Notes: a model not told the origin generated them from the letters alone. A stretch of DNA of 64,000 bases from Elephas maximus indicus (GCF_024166365.1 NC_064836.1:36500833-36564832); one strand, 5' to 3'; shown: positions 21,731 through 33,103, numbered from the stretch's first letter. A program made the numbers and translations.

Positions 21731-23439
21731 CACATACAGAATCAAAATATCCAGGGACGGGTCCCACAAATCTAATTTCTGGGTGACTGTGTTGAGCATC
21801 TAGATTTGGGAACCACTGAATGAGTATTCTATCTTTCGGATATAAAAATGGATCAAAACATCCGTTTCCCCCCAAATCCTCTCAGTATTTAAAAGCAGCC
21901 CTGGGTATAACACAGAATAGCCAGCAGGTGGCAGAAGGACTCCATTCTTATAATCATCTTGATTGTTTCCTTGTTTCACCTTCCGAATTCCCCATCTGAT
22001 CTTCCTTTATGTTTTACTGGTTTATTGGTTTGAAACATGCATGGTTTAAGTCCTTTGAAAGGTTAAAATGAACATTCTAAATAGATTGCAATATTAAAAG
22101 GAAAGAAAAATACCTATAGTATCATGTTAGCGAATGATCCAAAATACATTCCACTAAGTATTTTTTTAGATTCAAGAAAAATAACACCAAATAAGACTAA
22201 ATGGAGGTCAGTTTACCATGAGAAACATTTTTTTAAACTATTCAAAACGCAAATTTCAAGGCACAGCCATTGTAGACTTAATATGCACACACATGTATAT
22301 GCTAATTTTGTTCTTAAGGAAAACTTGAACTTTTGTTTTCAGAAAGTTAAAAACTGTAATGGTAATTTTACACACGGAAATCCAAGGAGAAGCTGCGTGC
22401 TGAAGTTTGAAGCTGTCCTCGGATTTGAACAGATCTTTTTTTTTTTTTTTTTGTACGAATCCAGGTTTTATCTCCTTGGAGACTGATCTTGAGTGATTTT
22501 CTGAGCGCTGTCAGCTCTTGCTGTACGCTGGCCTTATCATACCTACTCCTTGGGGTTTCTGCGGAGTCAACGATGCCACAAGCAAAGTGCTTCATACCAT
22601 ACTAAATTTTAAAAATGCAAAAAATTTCTCCCTCTAGCCCAGTTTTTTTCAATGGCAATTGCTACTTGGGTTTTAACGTAAGACAGAAGGCTGAAATATA
22701 CGTCTAGCCGGCAGAGTCACAATCTGGCTCAGATGCTCAAAAACATCGCGCTGTCAAAAGGTTTCAAAATCTAGCGTTCTGAAACATCTCTCCCCTTCCC
22801 TTTAGGAAGCGTGATACTCTTTGAAGGTTGCTTTTTGGCTTTCTGTGTCGTGATTATGCATTTATTATATGAGGTATATAATGACTTGTGCCCTATGGTG
22901 TTATTCAACACACTGTAGAAAAAGGAGCCCAAGAGATATCGTTTATCAGCAGGCAAGTTTCTCCTCTTTATCCTTGCATACAATTTACTAAAGAGCTGAC
23001 AAAGTCACAGTGCAGGCTGCCTCTCCCCGCATTACTCTGCAGATGGTGGAAAGGCTGACACTAACGCTGTGCCTTCTAACTCAGAGCCAAGTGAGAAATC
23101 AGATGAAGTTATGTACCGAGTCTTCATTTCCACGACACAAAGGAATGAGGTTGCTGATAAGAAGGCGGAGCCAAGGCAGGTGTGCTGTGGACAAGGCTCT
23201 TGGCAGAGATGCTACAAGGATTCTTGGCAACCAAACATGTGAACAATAAAAGGGCTTCAAATTCATCTTACATTTGATCTCAGGGAAGAAAGACATTGAA
23301 ACTCAGTTTAAATAGAAGATCTGAAAGAATGGGACAGTGGGGAAAAACAAAGGAAAGTGTGTTGCTGATAAAAGCGCTATCAATATGAAATACATGATAG
23401 TAATATTTTGATGTATATGATTGTTATTAAATTTTGTGA
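21731..23439. other. Unassigned, partly unique sequence
   Basis: No SINE over 1.7 kb. A T16 run lies at 22438-22453; the sequence to its right (to about 22600) could be a minus-strand A-tailed retrocopy, but no duplication was found and the frame there has no recognised domain. 22960-23300 looks unique and moderately GC-rich. No gene supported. Confidence 0.4.
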
Positions 23440-23444
23440 TAGGC

Positions 23445-23475
<31 letters not shown>

Positions 23476-23587
23476 GATAGATAAATAGATGGGTAGATGG
23501 TAGATGGATAGATAGTTGGATAGATATAGATGGATGGATGATAGATAGACAGACAGATAGATAGATAGATGGATAGATAGATAGGCA
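23440..23587. repeat. GATA/GATG microsatellite
   Basis: About 148 bases of GATA with GATG, TAGATAAATA and ACAGACA variants, directly abutting the 3' end of the RTE-derived SINE at 23588-24010. Open frames on the opposite strand (Leu/Ser/Ile/Tyr repeats) are artefacts. Confidence 0.95.
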
Positions 23588-24010
23588 GATGCCTGCAAGT
23601 CGTCTCTGACTCATGGCAACCTTATGTACAACAGAACAAAACGTTGCCTGGTGCTGCGTCCTTCTCATGATCTCTGGCAAGTCTGAGGTCACTGTTGTGG
23701 CTGTTGTGACGGTCCTTCTCACCAAGGGTCTCACTCACCCTCGCTGGCCCTCTGCTTCACCAAACATGATGTCCTCCTCCAGGAATCGATCCCGCCTGAT
23801 GTTGTGTCCAAAGCAAGGGAGTCGACCATGTTCTGTTGCAATGCAAAAGGTTTTCATTGGATAATTTTCAGAAGTCAGTCACCAGGCCTTCCTTTCTTGT
23901 CCTAGTCTGGAAGCTCCCCTAAAACCTGTCCATGAGGGATGACCCTGCCGGTATTTGAAATATTGGTGGCATAGCTTCCAGCATCACAGCAACACACAAG
24001 CCTCCACAGT
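23588..24010 (-). mobile_element. RTE-derived SINE (RTE 5' UTR joined to RTE 3' end)
   Basis: Read on minus: RTE 5' UTR-like sequence (plus 23865-24010, e.g. TAGCTTCCAGCATCACAGCA) followed directly by the RTE 3' end (plus 23588-23840, e.g. CATGATGTCCTCCTCCAGGA). The whole RTE coding middle is absent. The tRNA-Gly head seen in the two sister copies (43003-43364, 60530-61030) is lost or too diverged here. Confidence 0.8.
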
Positions 24011-24034
24011 ATGACCAACTAACACATAAAAATA

Positions 24035-24209
24035 AAACAAAACCAAACCCATTGCCATTGAGTTGATTCCTACTCATAGTACACAAAGTGACCCTATAGG
24101 ACAGAGTAGAACTGCCCCACAGGGTTTCTAAGGATCAGCTGTGTAGTTGAACTGCTGACTTTTCGGTTAGCAGCCAAATGCTTAACCACTGCGCCACCAG
24201 GGCTTCTAG
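24035..24209 (-). mobile_element. tRNA-derived SINE
   Basis: Complete short form on minus, with a small insertion (CATAGTACACAAAGTGACCC) in the tail region. Confidence 0.93.
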
Positions 24210-26129
24210 GAAGTCCAAAAGGCAAAGGAAAATTATAAGAACAAGTGGCCATATTACCATGTTACCTACCTCTGTTGTGTTGACATCTCTCTTTCAACTC
24301 ACACCTATGGCTTTATGAGGGACTCCCTATAAGCAACTGACAGAGGCAGAAAAAAATCAGATCTGTTCACAGATGGAACTATGATATGTTGGTGATGGCT
24401 AAAGCGAATTGCTGCCACACTATAGTCCTGCTTATGTCTGGCCCTAAAGGAGGGTAGTAAAGGCCTATCTTCTCAGCCTGCAGATATCTGACTAGTATAA
24501 ACTTGGTCTTTCTTTTTGTATATGGGGAGAAGGGGCTAGAGGTTTGAATATACACAAAATTTTGGGCAGTGGTGAATGTCTTACCTATTTGGTCAGGGGC
24601 CTGAAAGGAGCAAGATTAGAAGATCGGAGGCAAAGGTATTTGGGGAAAAGATATGTGAATGGGCCTGTGCGTTAGGTAACAAACATTGCTTGTATCTCAG
24701 ATTAATGCCCACCAGAGAGTGTGTACCCCAAAGAAGACCCTCAATAACCTAGTGGGCAGGATGAGCTGTCCTGAAGATGGCAGCCAGTTTCTGTCTTCAA
24801 CATCCCAGTGCTGTGCAATGGGCCATGAATGGAGAAAGCCTGGAGGTTATGCATAGAGTCAACAGCATAGGCACCTGTTTGCAGAGACTGATTTAGGTAC
24901 TGTAGGTCTTAATGTTCAAACTGTCAGTGGCAAATAGTAATGCTGAGCCTTCTTCAGGACCCTGGTCCTCTTGGAGACCAACCAGCCCTTCAGCAGTAGG
25001 CTGATTACATCAGACCTCTTCCATCCTGGAGGGGGAATGGTTCATCCTTAGTGGAAATATTATTTGCTCTGGACACAGGTTTATCCTCCTTGCCTGTAGC
25101 GCCTCTACCAGCACGACCATGCGAACACTTACAGAATTCTTGATCTCTGGGTATGTATTCTGCATACAATTTTCTTGGACTGTGGGGTCCATTTTATGAA
25201 CTCTTCTGCTCCTCTGATATACCTCTCTACCCAGAACAAGCTGGCCTGAGAAAACCATGGGCTGTTAAAGGCTTAGCTAAGGCATCATCAGCTCAGAGAA
25301 AAAGCCCATGGGGTTGGGGTTCTTCCCTTAGGACATGATATGTGAGCTCTCAGACTCTGCTTTCAGGAGAGTATGATGCTGTTTTGGCAATGGCTAGGTA
25401 ACAGGAGCTTGGGACCCCAGGAGTAGAAGTAGTAAGGGCTTTTTTCACCATCACTCCCCGTGACTTAAGTGTGTGTGTATGCACACGTGTGTGTGCACGT
25501 GTGCATGTGATTTGTCCCTGCATTTTTAGGCTACGCTGCAATAGGAAGCTAGATTTTCATGGGTTCATTTCTACAGGATGAAGGTCTAGGCAATCCTAGG
25601 GCTGCCAAAATACTGGCCAAGAGTAAGGGAAATAAATAAACGATGAAGAAGCTGGATGGTGAACATCAGTTATAACCTTAGGCCAACTGCAGCATCAGGA
25701 ACTGTTCCTCCAATTCTCTTGTATTCATTCCTTACAGAGGCTGTGGCTGGTCATAGCTTGAAGGGAGCTCTGTTTAACATTTTGGATTTAAGGGAGGACA
25801 TGTTAGGAGCTATGTAACTCTATAGGTGGACTGTATTAGAAATAGTCTCACCTTTTACTTTACCTACTATTGTGACAACTAGTTACATGCAAGATTTGAC
25901 TACCTTTCCACAGGTGCCACCTGACAGTTTTCGCCATGGGCCTTCCCTGTGTGAGGGCTGCTCTGGTGCGTTGGCGTTAGATGCCTGTGGGAACCTGCCA
26001 AACTCCTACACGTGTGCAATCTGGGAGCTGGGGGAGAGAATGCCTTGGAAGCCATCCTTGCCCAGCGGGGAATATAAGCCAATTGATAAATGCTTTCTAG
26101 TTCATTCCTCCAGGCAGATGGTTCTGAGA
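24210..26129. other. Unassigned, probably old ERV-related sequence
   Basis: No SINEs over 1.9 kb. Because an LTR-like end follows at 26130-26345, part of this could be decayed ERV internal sequence, but no retroviral domain is readable. An alternating GT/CA/CG stretch lies at 25471-25509. No gene supported. Confidence 0.35.
25471..25509. repeat. Alternating purine-pyrimidine stretch
   Basis: Interrupted GT/GC/AC repeat (GTGTGTGTATGCACACGTGT then GTGTGCACGTGTGCATGTG), a Z-DNA-prone composition. Confidence 0.85.
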
Positions 26130-26345
26130 CATATTTCGTGAACGGCCCCAGAATGTCCTGGGGGATCAAGCACTGAGCAGCAACTTGGTAAACCATTCTT
26201 GTATCGAATATCCCTCCTTTCATATTTCACTTCTTTCATCCGTCAATCATTCCTGCTTCCTAGGAGGATTACTTTCTAAATAAAATGCTGCACCGGAGAC
26301 TTTGTCTTCGATCTCCTTTCTTGGGAACATGGGCTAACACACAGC
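26130..26345 (+). mobile_element. Candidate solo LTR 3' end (ERVL-like)
   Basis: AATAAAATGCTGCACCGGAG followed by TTTGTCTTCGATCTCC and CTTGGGAACATGGGCTAACACA resembles the polyadenylation/R-U5 end of ERVL-class LTRs. The left border is not defined and no target-site duplication was found. Confidence 0.4.
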
Positions 26346-26531
26346 TCAAACACTGTACGAGCTAATTTGGATGGAAAACCCACTGAGGCAGGGGTGACAA
26401 GGATAATGGCCACCATGGAAGGTTTAATTTAATTAAACAGATGTTGAAATATTGAAATCAAAAGGCTGTTCTCAGAACAGAGGCAAGCCTTCTTTCAATA
26501 CCGCCTAGAAAACTCTCACAGTACACTTACC

Positions 26532-26733
26532 CCTTGTTGTTGAGTTGATGCCGACTCATGGCAACCCTGTATGTCACAGAGTAGAACTGCACTTCATAGG
26601 GTTTTCAATGGCTTTAATCTTATGGAAGTAGATCACCAGGTCCTCCTTTCATGGTGCAGCTGGATGGATTGAAACTGCCAACCTTTCTGTTGGCAGCCAA
26701 GCACATGAACAATTTGTACCACCCAGGGACTCT
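26532..26733 (-). mobile_element. SINE, second subfamily
   Basis: Plus strand runs CCTTGTTGTTGAGTTGATGC to TGTACCACCCAGGGACTC, complement of tail and head. Confidence 0.92.
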
Positions 26734-26807
26734 TAGACTACATTTAGTTTCCTTCATTTTGGGATCTCAGGGCATTTTAATATTTAAGGTACCTAGTATA
26801 TTGTGCA

Positions 26808-26925
26808 AGAAACCCTGGTAGTGCAGTGGTTAAGCACTCAGCTGCAAAACGAAAGGTCGGGCATTCGAATCTACCAGCAGATCTGTGGAAGAAAGATGTG
26901 GCAGTCTGCTCCTGTAAAGGTTCCA
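26808..26925 (+). mobile_element. SINE 5' part (first of three in a row)
   Basis: AAACCCTGGTAGTGCAGTGG head through GTGGCAGTCTGCTCCTG; stops where the next, inverted copy begins. Confidence 0.88.
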
Positions 26926-27018
26926 AGCCCAAGCCAAACTCATTGCCACTGAGTCGACTCTGACTCATAGCGACCTTATACGACAGAGTAGAACTGCCCC
27001 ATAGTGTTTCCAAGGTGG
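26926..27018 (-). mobile_element. SINE 3' part, inverted
   Basis: AAGCCAAACTCATTGCCACT, ACGACAGAGTAGAACTGCC, GTGTTTCCAAGG: minus-strand tail and body only. Confidence 0.85.
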
Positions 27019-27030
27019 CAGTCTTTATGA

Positions 27031-27243
27031 GAAGAGCCCTGGTGGCACAGTGGTTAAGCACTTGGCTGCTAACTGAAAGGTCAGTGGTTCGATCCCACCA
27101 GCCGCTCCATGGAAGAAAGACGTGGCAGTCTGTGTCCATAAAGATTACAGCATTGGAAAACCCTATGAGGCAGTTCTACTCTGTCCTATACAGTTGTTGT
27201 GAGTTGGAATTGATTTGACAGGCACTGGGTTTGTTTTGTTTTG
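27031..27243 (+). mobile_element. SINE, long form
   Basis: Full copy from AGAGCCCTGGTGGCACAGTG to GGCACTGGG, followed by a (GTTTT)n tail at 27231-27254. Confidence 0.93.
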
Positions 27244-27276
27244 TTTTGTTTTTGGTGAGTATATTGTGCCAAAACA

Positions 27277-27432
27277 AGGGAAACCCTCAATGAGATGAAT
27301 CGACACAATGGCCACAACGATGGGCTCAAACGTATCCAAGATCGTGAAGATGTTGCAGGACTGGACAACGCTCCTTTAGTCTACATAGGATTGCGATGAG
27401 TCGGGGTCGACTCACGACAGCTAACTACTACA
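27277..27432 (+). mobile_element. RTE 3' end fragment
   Basis: Matches the final ~150 bases of the RTE at 53363-56604: GAAACCCTCAATGAGATGAA, ATGGGCTCAAACGTATCC, GGTCGACTCACGACAGCTAAC. Confidence 0.85.
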
Positions 27433-28368
27433 GCAGTATATTGCACCCCAAATACCTCCGTTTCTGAGGATTAGCAACTCCTCTGTTGGAGAAGAGTTAA
27501 TAAGGGGGTGGGTTGAGGAGCAGAAATGGGTGAGAAGAGAGACTGGAAGTGAGGGTGAGAGAGGACCATAACCACATCCTCTCTATAGGCAGAGGGGGTG
27601 GCGTGAGAGAGGAGGCGGATGTATTATCATTAGCTGCACTTTCCTGTGTGTTTGGGAGTCTCACCTTGATTCACCAAAGCTTTGTCTCTTGCTTGAACTT
27701 ATATTACCTGGCAGGTTTAGCAATTTCCTGAGCCAGGAGAATGTATCTAAGGCAGTTAATTGAACGTTCAGCAAGGGATTCCAGCTAAGGGCAGGGAAGT
27801 TCTGTAGTTTGTTTATAGAAGCGCCTTGCTAGACCACCGTAAAACCAAGTGAACAAGACCCTCCGAGCTTTCCCTGGAAGGCGGAGCACGCAGTCCTTCA
27901 CCTGAGTGCGTCCCGACTTTAGTCACAGAAGTGCAGTTTGCATGAACTACAAGATGAAAATGAATCTATTTTAGCTTTTCCTAATGAGGAGGATTTATGT
28001 TTGTGGGTGTTTTATCGGCAGAATCCTTTGAACTGGAGATTAGTCAGATTTACTTAGAGCAAATGCTGTTATGCAGTAGGGGAAGCAAATGCCGTGGGCA
28101 ACGCTCCTCTGTGTAAACCAATTACTAACACCTCATCAGCTTCAGAACATTCCGGCCCAGGAGAATTCAACCAAGTAGGACTAAGAAGTGTTCGGATAGG
28201 CCAATGACCCCACAGCACTGCTTGCTTTGACAGGTATCAGATGTCTGTGGCCAAATCAAAGAAAGGAAGCCACGGTGACCATCCCCGAAAAAGTGACTCC
28301 CTGTGGTCAGTGATCAATAATAAGTTAATAAGGTTGTACCCACAAGGTGCCTTCAAGGAGAACGTGAT
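27433..28368. other. Unique-looking sequence, possible conserved element
   Basis: Free of recognisable interspersed repeats, with more CpG than the surroundings at 27830-27920. No open frame of note. Candidate conserved noncoding stretch, roughly 27740-28240; inference only. Confidence 0.3.
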
Positions 28369-28566
28369 GTTGTTGTTGTTAGTTGCCCTCAGGTGGGTTC
28401 CCACTCATGGTGATCTTATGTATAACAAAACAACATGTTGCCTGGTCCTGCTCCATTTCCATCATCTTTGACATGTTTGAGCCCAGGGTTGAGGGTATTG
28501 TGTCACTCCATCTCATTGAGGGTTTTCCTGGTTTTCACTGATGCCCTACTTTACTAAACATGATAA
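28369..28566 (-). mobile_element. RTE 3' end fragment
   Basis: Begins on plus with GTTGTTGTTGTTAGTTGCC and contains CACTCCATCTCATTGAGGG and CTACTTTACTAAACATGAT, complement of the RTE 3' end. Confidence 0.88.
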
Positions 28567-28670
28567 GGGGCATTTACATTAATCAGTTTATGCAGGCCGA
28601 GTCTGGAAAAGTGCATCCTGCTTTGGGCGTATCTCCCTTCCTCCTTTCTAAGGACTCTGGTAACCTAGGG

Positions 28671-28870
28671 AGAACTTGGGTGGTGTAAAGAGCTAACGTG
28701 ATCAGCTGCTAACCGAGAGATTGGAGCTTCAAGTCCACCAGAGGCACTGTAGAAGAAAGGCCTGGTGATCTACTTCCAAAAAATTAACCATTGAAAACTC
28801 AATGGAGCACAGTTCTGTGCTGACCCACAGGGGGCCCCATGAATTGGCATCGGTTTGATGACAACTGGTT
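28671..28870 (+). mobile_element. SINE, second subfamily
   Basis: Full copy: AACTTGGGTGGTGTAAAGAG head, GGCCTGGTGATCTACTTCC body, GATGACAACTGG tail. Confidence 0.92.
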
Positions 28871-28964
28871 GACTAACCCTAGAGTCACCTTTGAGTATAG
28901 ACAAATACTGAGATTTTTAGAGCAATGTAGGGTTTGATTTTAGGGGGAAAAAAACCACAAAAAA

Positions 28965-29115
28965 CAATTTTCAGTCCCTGCTATGCAGCCTGCCAACTGT
29001 GTGACTTTGGGAAGTTTACATAACCCTGTTGTGTTTTTGTCTCCTCATCTCTAAAATAAGAATTATAAACAATACCCGTGTTATAGTACAGAGTATCAAA
29101 TGATGCGTGTGAAAT
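28965..29115 (+). repeat. MIR
   Basis: ACTGTGTGACTTTGGGAAG ... TCTCCTCATCTCTAAAATAA follows the MIR 3' half. Confidence 0.75.
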
Positions 29116-30085
29116 TGTTTCTAAATAGAAAAGGGCCATCTAGGTTACACTGTTCCTTCTTTTTTCTGCTGAAAGCTTGGGGATCTCCATAGCTGAGGTG
29201 TACGCCACACAGGAAAATTTACCTCTTCCTATACGCAGCCTTTTGTCTGCTTTATTCATCTTCGTCCCATTTGGAGGGCACAGCGCCTTCCAAATGTGCA
29301 TGGTTCTATACCTCAGCAACAACTCCACGGAAATTGAGCTTAATGTATGCCTCAGCACGTGTCTGAAGATAAATGGGCTGTGAGAAGGGAAACGCTGGAT
29401 CTGCCTCGCTCCCAGGGAAATCAAGATCACACAGCTGTGCCTACAAATGCAGCCGTTTGAAGAGTTAACATGGGGGGCAGCACCATGTAATTGTGAACGT
29501 CTGTGGGGCTATTCACAGGCCATGCTCTAGAAATTAAGTACTGAAGATGATGGGAAGGATGTACAAAATAAAAGCCAAATGAATGAATTAGTTTTCCTGT
29601 ATGGTTCAACGGCATTGAATCCAAAGGCTGCTAGGGTCTGCTGGTCTATGGCTTAAATGGTATTTTGAATGATTTACTCCAAGTTTATGTAGGAAATCAG
29701 AGCAAGGCGGGGTAAAAATAAGAAACGATCACGCTCGTGGTTCTGGTGGGTAAAAATACAAATGGGCAAAAGGAAATGAATTGGTAATTAAAATAATAAA
29801 ATTATTTTTTTATGTTTGTCACTAAGTTGAAAGTTAAGACCTCATGTTTGTCAACTTCTTCAGTGTTCATTTAATTCCAAAAGTTTTTTATCCACCAAAA
29901 TGTTTGATCACTGTTCATCCATCCATCAAAAAAAAATGACTGAGATTCGTCTGTGAACCTGGTACAGTGCTTGGAGCTTGCGTATGCTCTTGATTTATTC
30001 TCACAAGATTCTCCAAGTTATTCTCACTCCAAGTTTTTAGCCCAGGACACTGAGATATGGAATTGTTAGTAACATGTTAAAAAAC
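29116..30085. other. Unassigned sequence
   Basis: No gene or clear repeat. Open frames at 29140-29430 (minus) and 29177-29383 (plus) overlap each other and have no recognised domain. Confidence 0.45.
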
Positions 30086-30291
30086 GGTTGCCTTGGAGTT
30101 GGTCCCAGCTCATGGAGACTGCGTGTGTGTCAGAGCAGAGTTGTGCTCCCTGGGGTTTTCAATAGCTGGTTTTTTCGATGTAGATCACCAGGCCTTTCTT
30201 CCAAGGCACGACTGAATGGACTTAAACATCCAACGTTTCAGTTAGTAGCTGAGCTCTTTAACTGTTTGTACCACCCACCCAGGAACTCTTA
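30086..30291 (-). mobile_element. SINE, second subfamily
   Basis: GTTGCCTTGGAGTTGGTCCC tail to CACCCAGGAACTCTTAG head; body TAGATCACCAGGCCTTTCTT. Confidence 0.92.
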
Positions 30292-30502
30292 GTAACATGC
30301 TGATGTGATAAATTTAATAAGAAATAGTAGCGGTTTTTTCCCTTTAGTGCCAAAACTCTTTCCACTGTAGCACAATAAGCTTAATAGACATGTTAAAGCA
30401 AATTACAAATATTTGAATTGCAAAAAAGGAAAGTTATTATTATTATTAGCAATTTCGTCATAGCCTCTGAAAACTGAACGCAACTTAATAATGGGGCATT
30501 TG

Positions 30503-30702
30503 TTGTGGTTGTTATTGGGTCAAGTTCAATTCAGAGACCTCATGTGACAGAGTTGAACCGCTCCACAGGGTTTTCTAGGCTGTAATCTTTATAGGAGATT
30601 GCCAGGATTTTCTTCTGTGGAGCTGCTGGGTAGGTAAATGTGATCCTCCAACCTTTTGATTAGCAGCTGAGTGCTTAACAGTTGTGCTACCAGGGCTCCT
30701 TA
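30503..30702 (-). mobile_element. SINE, long form
   Basis: GACAGAGTTGAACCGCTCC, GTAATCTTTATAGGAGATTG, head TGCTACCAGGGCTCCTTAA. Confidence 0.92.
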
Positions 30703-30825
30703 ATGAGGCTTTCACACTATAGCATTTATAGCATAGCCTGAGTGAGAGCGAATGGTGACGGTAAAATTCCGTCTTTCTGTTTATGCTATTAAGCTGTATT
30801 TTGTTGGATCCTGCTGGGTAGGAAA

Positions 30826-31031
30826 GGAGCCCTGGTGGTGAAATTGTTAAAGCACTTGGATGCTGACTGAAAGGGCAGCGATTTGAACCCCCCAGCAGCT
30901 CCATGAGAGAAAGCTGTGGCAGTCTGCTTCCGTAAAGATTACAACCTTGGAAACCCTATGGGACAATTCTTCTCTGTTCTATAGAGTTGCTATGAGTTGG
31001 AATTGACTCGATGGCAGTGAGTTTGGTTTGG
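30826..31031 (+). mobile_element. SINE, long form
   Basis: AAGGAGCCCTGGTGGTGAAA head; GTGGCAGTCTGCTTCCGTAA body; TGACTCGATGGCAGTGAG tail. Confidence 0.94.
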
Positions 31032-32006
31032 GCTTTGTCCCAATTGATCTACATGAAGCCCACCCACATTGGTTGGTGGAGCAGGGCTGACTCTCTTGGG
31101 GTATGACTCAGCTACTACCTTCTCACCCCCACATCTGGGTTCAGCACTGCGCCAGGCCCTTCCACCTACACCATATCACATGAAGTCATATCACTTCAAA
31201 ACCCATCTATCTCATTCTTGCTCTGTGATGATGCCTAGTCAACCCAAGTCCCTACTCTCTGAGTCTGAGTCTCAGCCGCCATTAACATGGGGAGCTCTGA
31301 CACCCTTCTTATCATAACCTCGGTTAGGCTGTGGTCTCTGCTTCCTGCCCTCAATACCCAGCTCTGACCTATGATCCTGATGTGATACCCGGATTCTTCC
31401 TGTTCAACACAGACCTTTAGTTCTACAGAAACAAACAAACAAACAAAAAGCCACCACCACAACAACAAAAAACCCAACTCTCGTTCCCAAGTAAATAAAC
31501 TAATTCATTTCTGTTTGACTCAAGTATTGAAATTAAAGATGGAAAAATATTTATTTACTTGGTTAATGATGAATTAGTGCCTTGCAGGAGTCCTGATTAA
31601 TCACGCACCACCTGGAAGCCAGTGCCAAAGCATCTCTGCTAATAGAATCCATCAGCTGCCGAAATAAGTGTTTTGCACCGAAGGTTGCTTTATTGTAGGT
31701 TCCCTAATGCAAGATTCTACTTGCGTGTCGACATTGTTTGGGTTGTTTGGATTCCTCTCTGAAACATATGGGGTGAGTCTTCAGGAGGTAATTTGCATTA
31801 GCTAAACACTGATTCGTAAAACTATTGCCATTATTCAGGAAAGGCAAAACATCTTTTATTCTATGAGATTTAAAAAATCATTTATAAATAGCATTCAGAA
31901 CAATGAAAGTAATACTTATTAGAAGAACAAGGACTATAATATTGTCTCAAAAGAGTACTCAATCATTAACTAAAGTGTTTCTTTGCTGTCTCCTATACTT
32001 GGGATG
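31032..32006. other. Unique-looking sequence, candidate regulatory element
   Basis: 31540-31860 is repeat-free with several homeodomain-type TAAT cores (GGTTAATGATGAATTAG, CTGATTAATCACG) and one octamer ATTTGCAT (around 31792). No coding potential. Candidate distal enhancer/CNE by appearance only. Confidence 0.3.
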
Positions 32007-32158
32007 GAGTCCTGGTAGCTCAGGGCTTAAGAGCTCGGCTGCTAACCAAAAGGTTGGCAGTTCAAATTCACCGGCTTTTACCTGGAAACCCTATGGGGTG
32101 GTTCTACCCTGTCCTAAAAGGTCGCTATGAGTTGGAATTGACTTGACAGCAATGGTAT
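32007..32158 (+). mobile_element. tRNA-derived SINE
   Basis: GGAGTCCTGGTAGCTCAGGG head; GGTTGGCAGTTCAAATTC B-box; GGTGGTTCTACCCTGTCC body; tail runs into a 21-base minisatellite. Confidence 0.94.
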
Positions 32159-32226
32159 TCTGCTTGACAGCAATGGTATTCTGCTTGACAGCAATGGTAT
32201 TCTGCTTGACAGCAATGGTATTCTTG
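32143..32226. repeat. 21-bp x4 minisatellite from SINE tail
   Basis: The unit TTGACAGCAATGGTATTCTGC starts at 32143, 32164, 32185 and 32206, with near-perfect copies. It contains the SINE tail (TTGACAGCAATGG) plus a few flanking bases, so it arose after the SINE inserted. Confidence 0.97.
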
Positions 32227-32544
32227 GGTAGACCAACATTTGGTGTAAACAATGGCATAGTTGAGGCCTTCCAGAGGTCTTCGCTTTCAGTGGCTTTCTA
32301 ACCCAGACAATATTTTTGCTGCCAACTAGCCTTCAGGGAAGCTTCAGAATTTGAAAAACATCTTCAGCAATTCTCTCCGTGTTACTGTTTGTTGGTTTGA
32401 GCTGCATTTTGTTCCTAATGGGAACAATGGGAGAAGAAGAACATACCCTGGACAATCAGAGAGGTCAGAGCTGACTCCAGACACACCTGTGAGGGAGGAA
32501 ATTTTATATCCGTCTACTACTGAGTGCTCATTAGGAGTGAGGGT

Positions 32545-32806
32545 GGCCAGGCTTCGTCTCACATATTTTGGACGTGTTATCAGAAGAGGTCAGTCCCCAG
32601 AAAAGGACGTCATGCTTGGTAGAGTAGAGGGTCAGCAAAAAAGCGGAAGACCCTCAATGAGATGGATTGACACAGAGGCTGCAACAACAGGCTCAAATAT
32701 AGCAGAGATTATGGGGATGGCGCAGGACCAGGTAGTGTTTTGTTCTGTTGTATGTAGAGTCACTATGAGCTGAAACTGAGTTGACAGCACCTAACAACAA
32801 AAACTA
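32545..32806 (+). mobile_element. RTE 3' end fragment
   Basis: Collinear with the end of the RTE at 53363-56604: TTCGTCTCACATATTTTGG, GGACGTCATGCTTGGTAGAG, GCACCTAACAACAAAAAC. Confidence 0.93.
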
Positions 32807-32837
32807 CCATTTTCAGTCCTGATCTTTGGTGGAAGTG

Positions 32838-32945
32838 AAATAAACATGATCTTTGGTGTCAAAGCTGAGTTTGAATCCTGGCCCCACCTTTTGCTAGGAA
32901 TGTGGGAGTTGAACTTTGTGGTCTCCTCTCATTTGTACATGAGAT
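32838..32945 (+). repeat. MIR fragment
   Basis: GAGTTTGAATCCTGGCCCC followed by GGGAGTTGAACTTTGTGG and CTCCTCTCATTTGTAC fits the MIR core. Confidence 0.6.
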
Positions 32946-33103
32946 TCTGCTTGAACTGCCCTGACCACTTTTTTTCCAGCTAGTAGGTCCCAGGTGAAAT
33001 AGGTCCTCATGCTTCAATGATTAGCTCAGATGTTACCTCTCCTTGAAAACTACTCTCGACTCTCAGGCTAGGTGGATGGCACTTTTGTTTATAGTTCATA
33101 ACC

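Noticed and set aside
22368-22600. Possible A-tailed retrocopy or exon on the minus strand
   Set aside because: There is a T16 run on plus and a readable 50-codon stretch, but no target-site duplication, no recognised domain and no paired splice sites convincing enough.
23303-23734. 143-codon minus-strand frame with Ser/Ile/Tyr/Leu repeats
   Set aside because: Translation of the GATA microsatellite and an RTE tail.
24210-26129. ERV internal coding region
   Set aside because: The LTR-like end at 26130-26345 suggested it, but no gag, protease or pol motif can be read in any frame.
29140-29430. 96-codon minus frame as an exon
   Set aside because: No domain, no continuation and an overlapping open frame on the other strand; cannot be told from chance.
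32351-32773. 140-codon plus frame as a host gene
   Set aside because: Its second half is the RTE 3' end (YFGRVIRRGQS, MRWIDTEAAT); the first half has no recognised domain.
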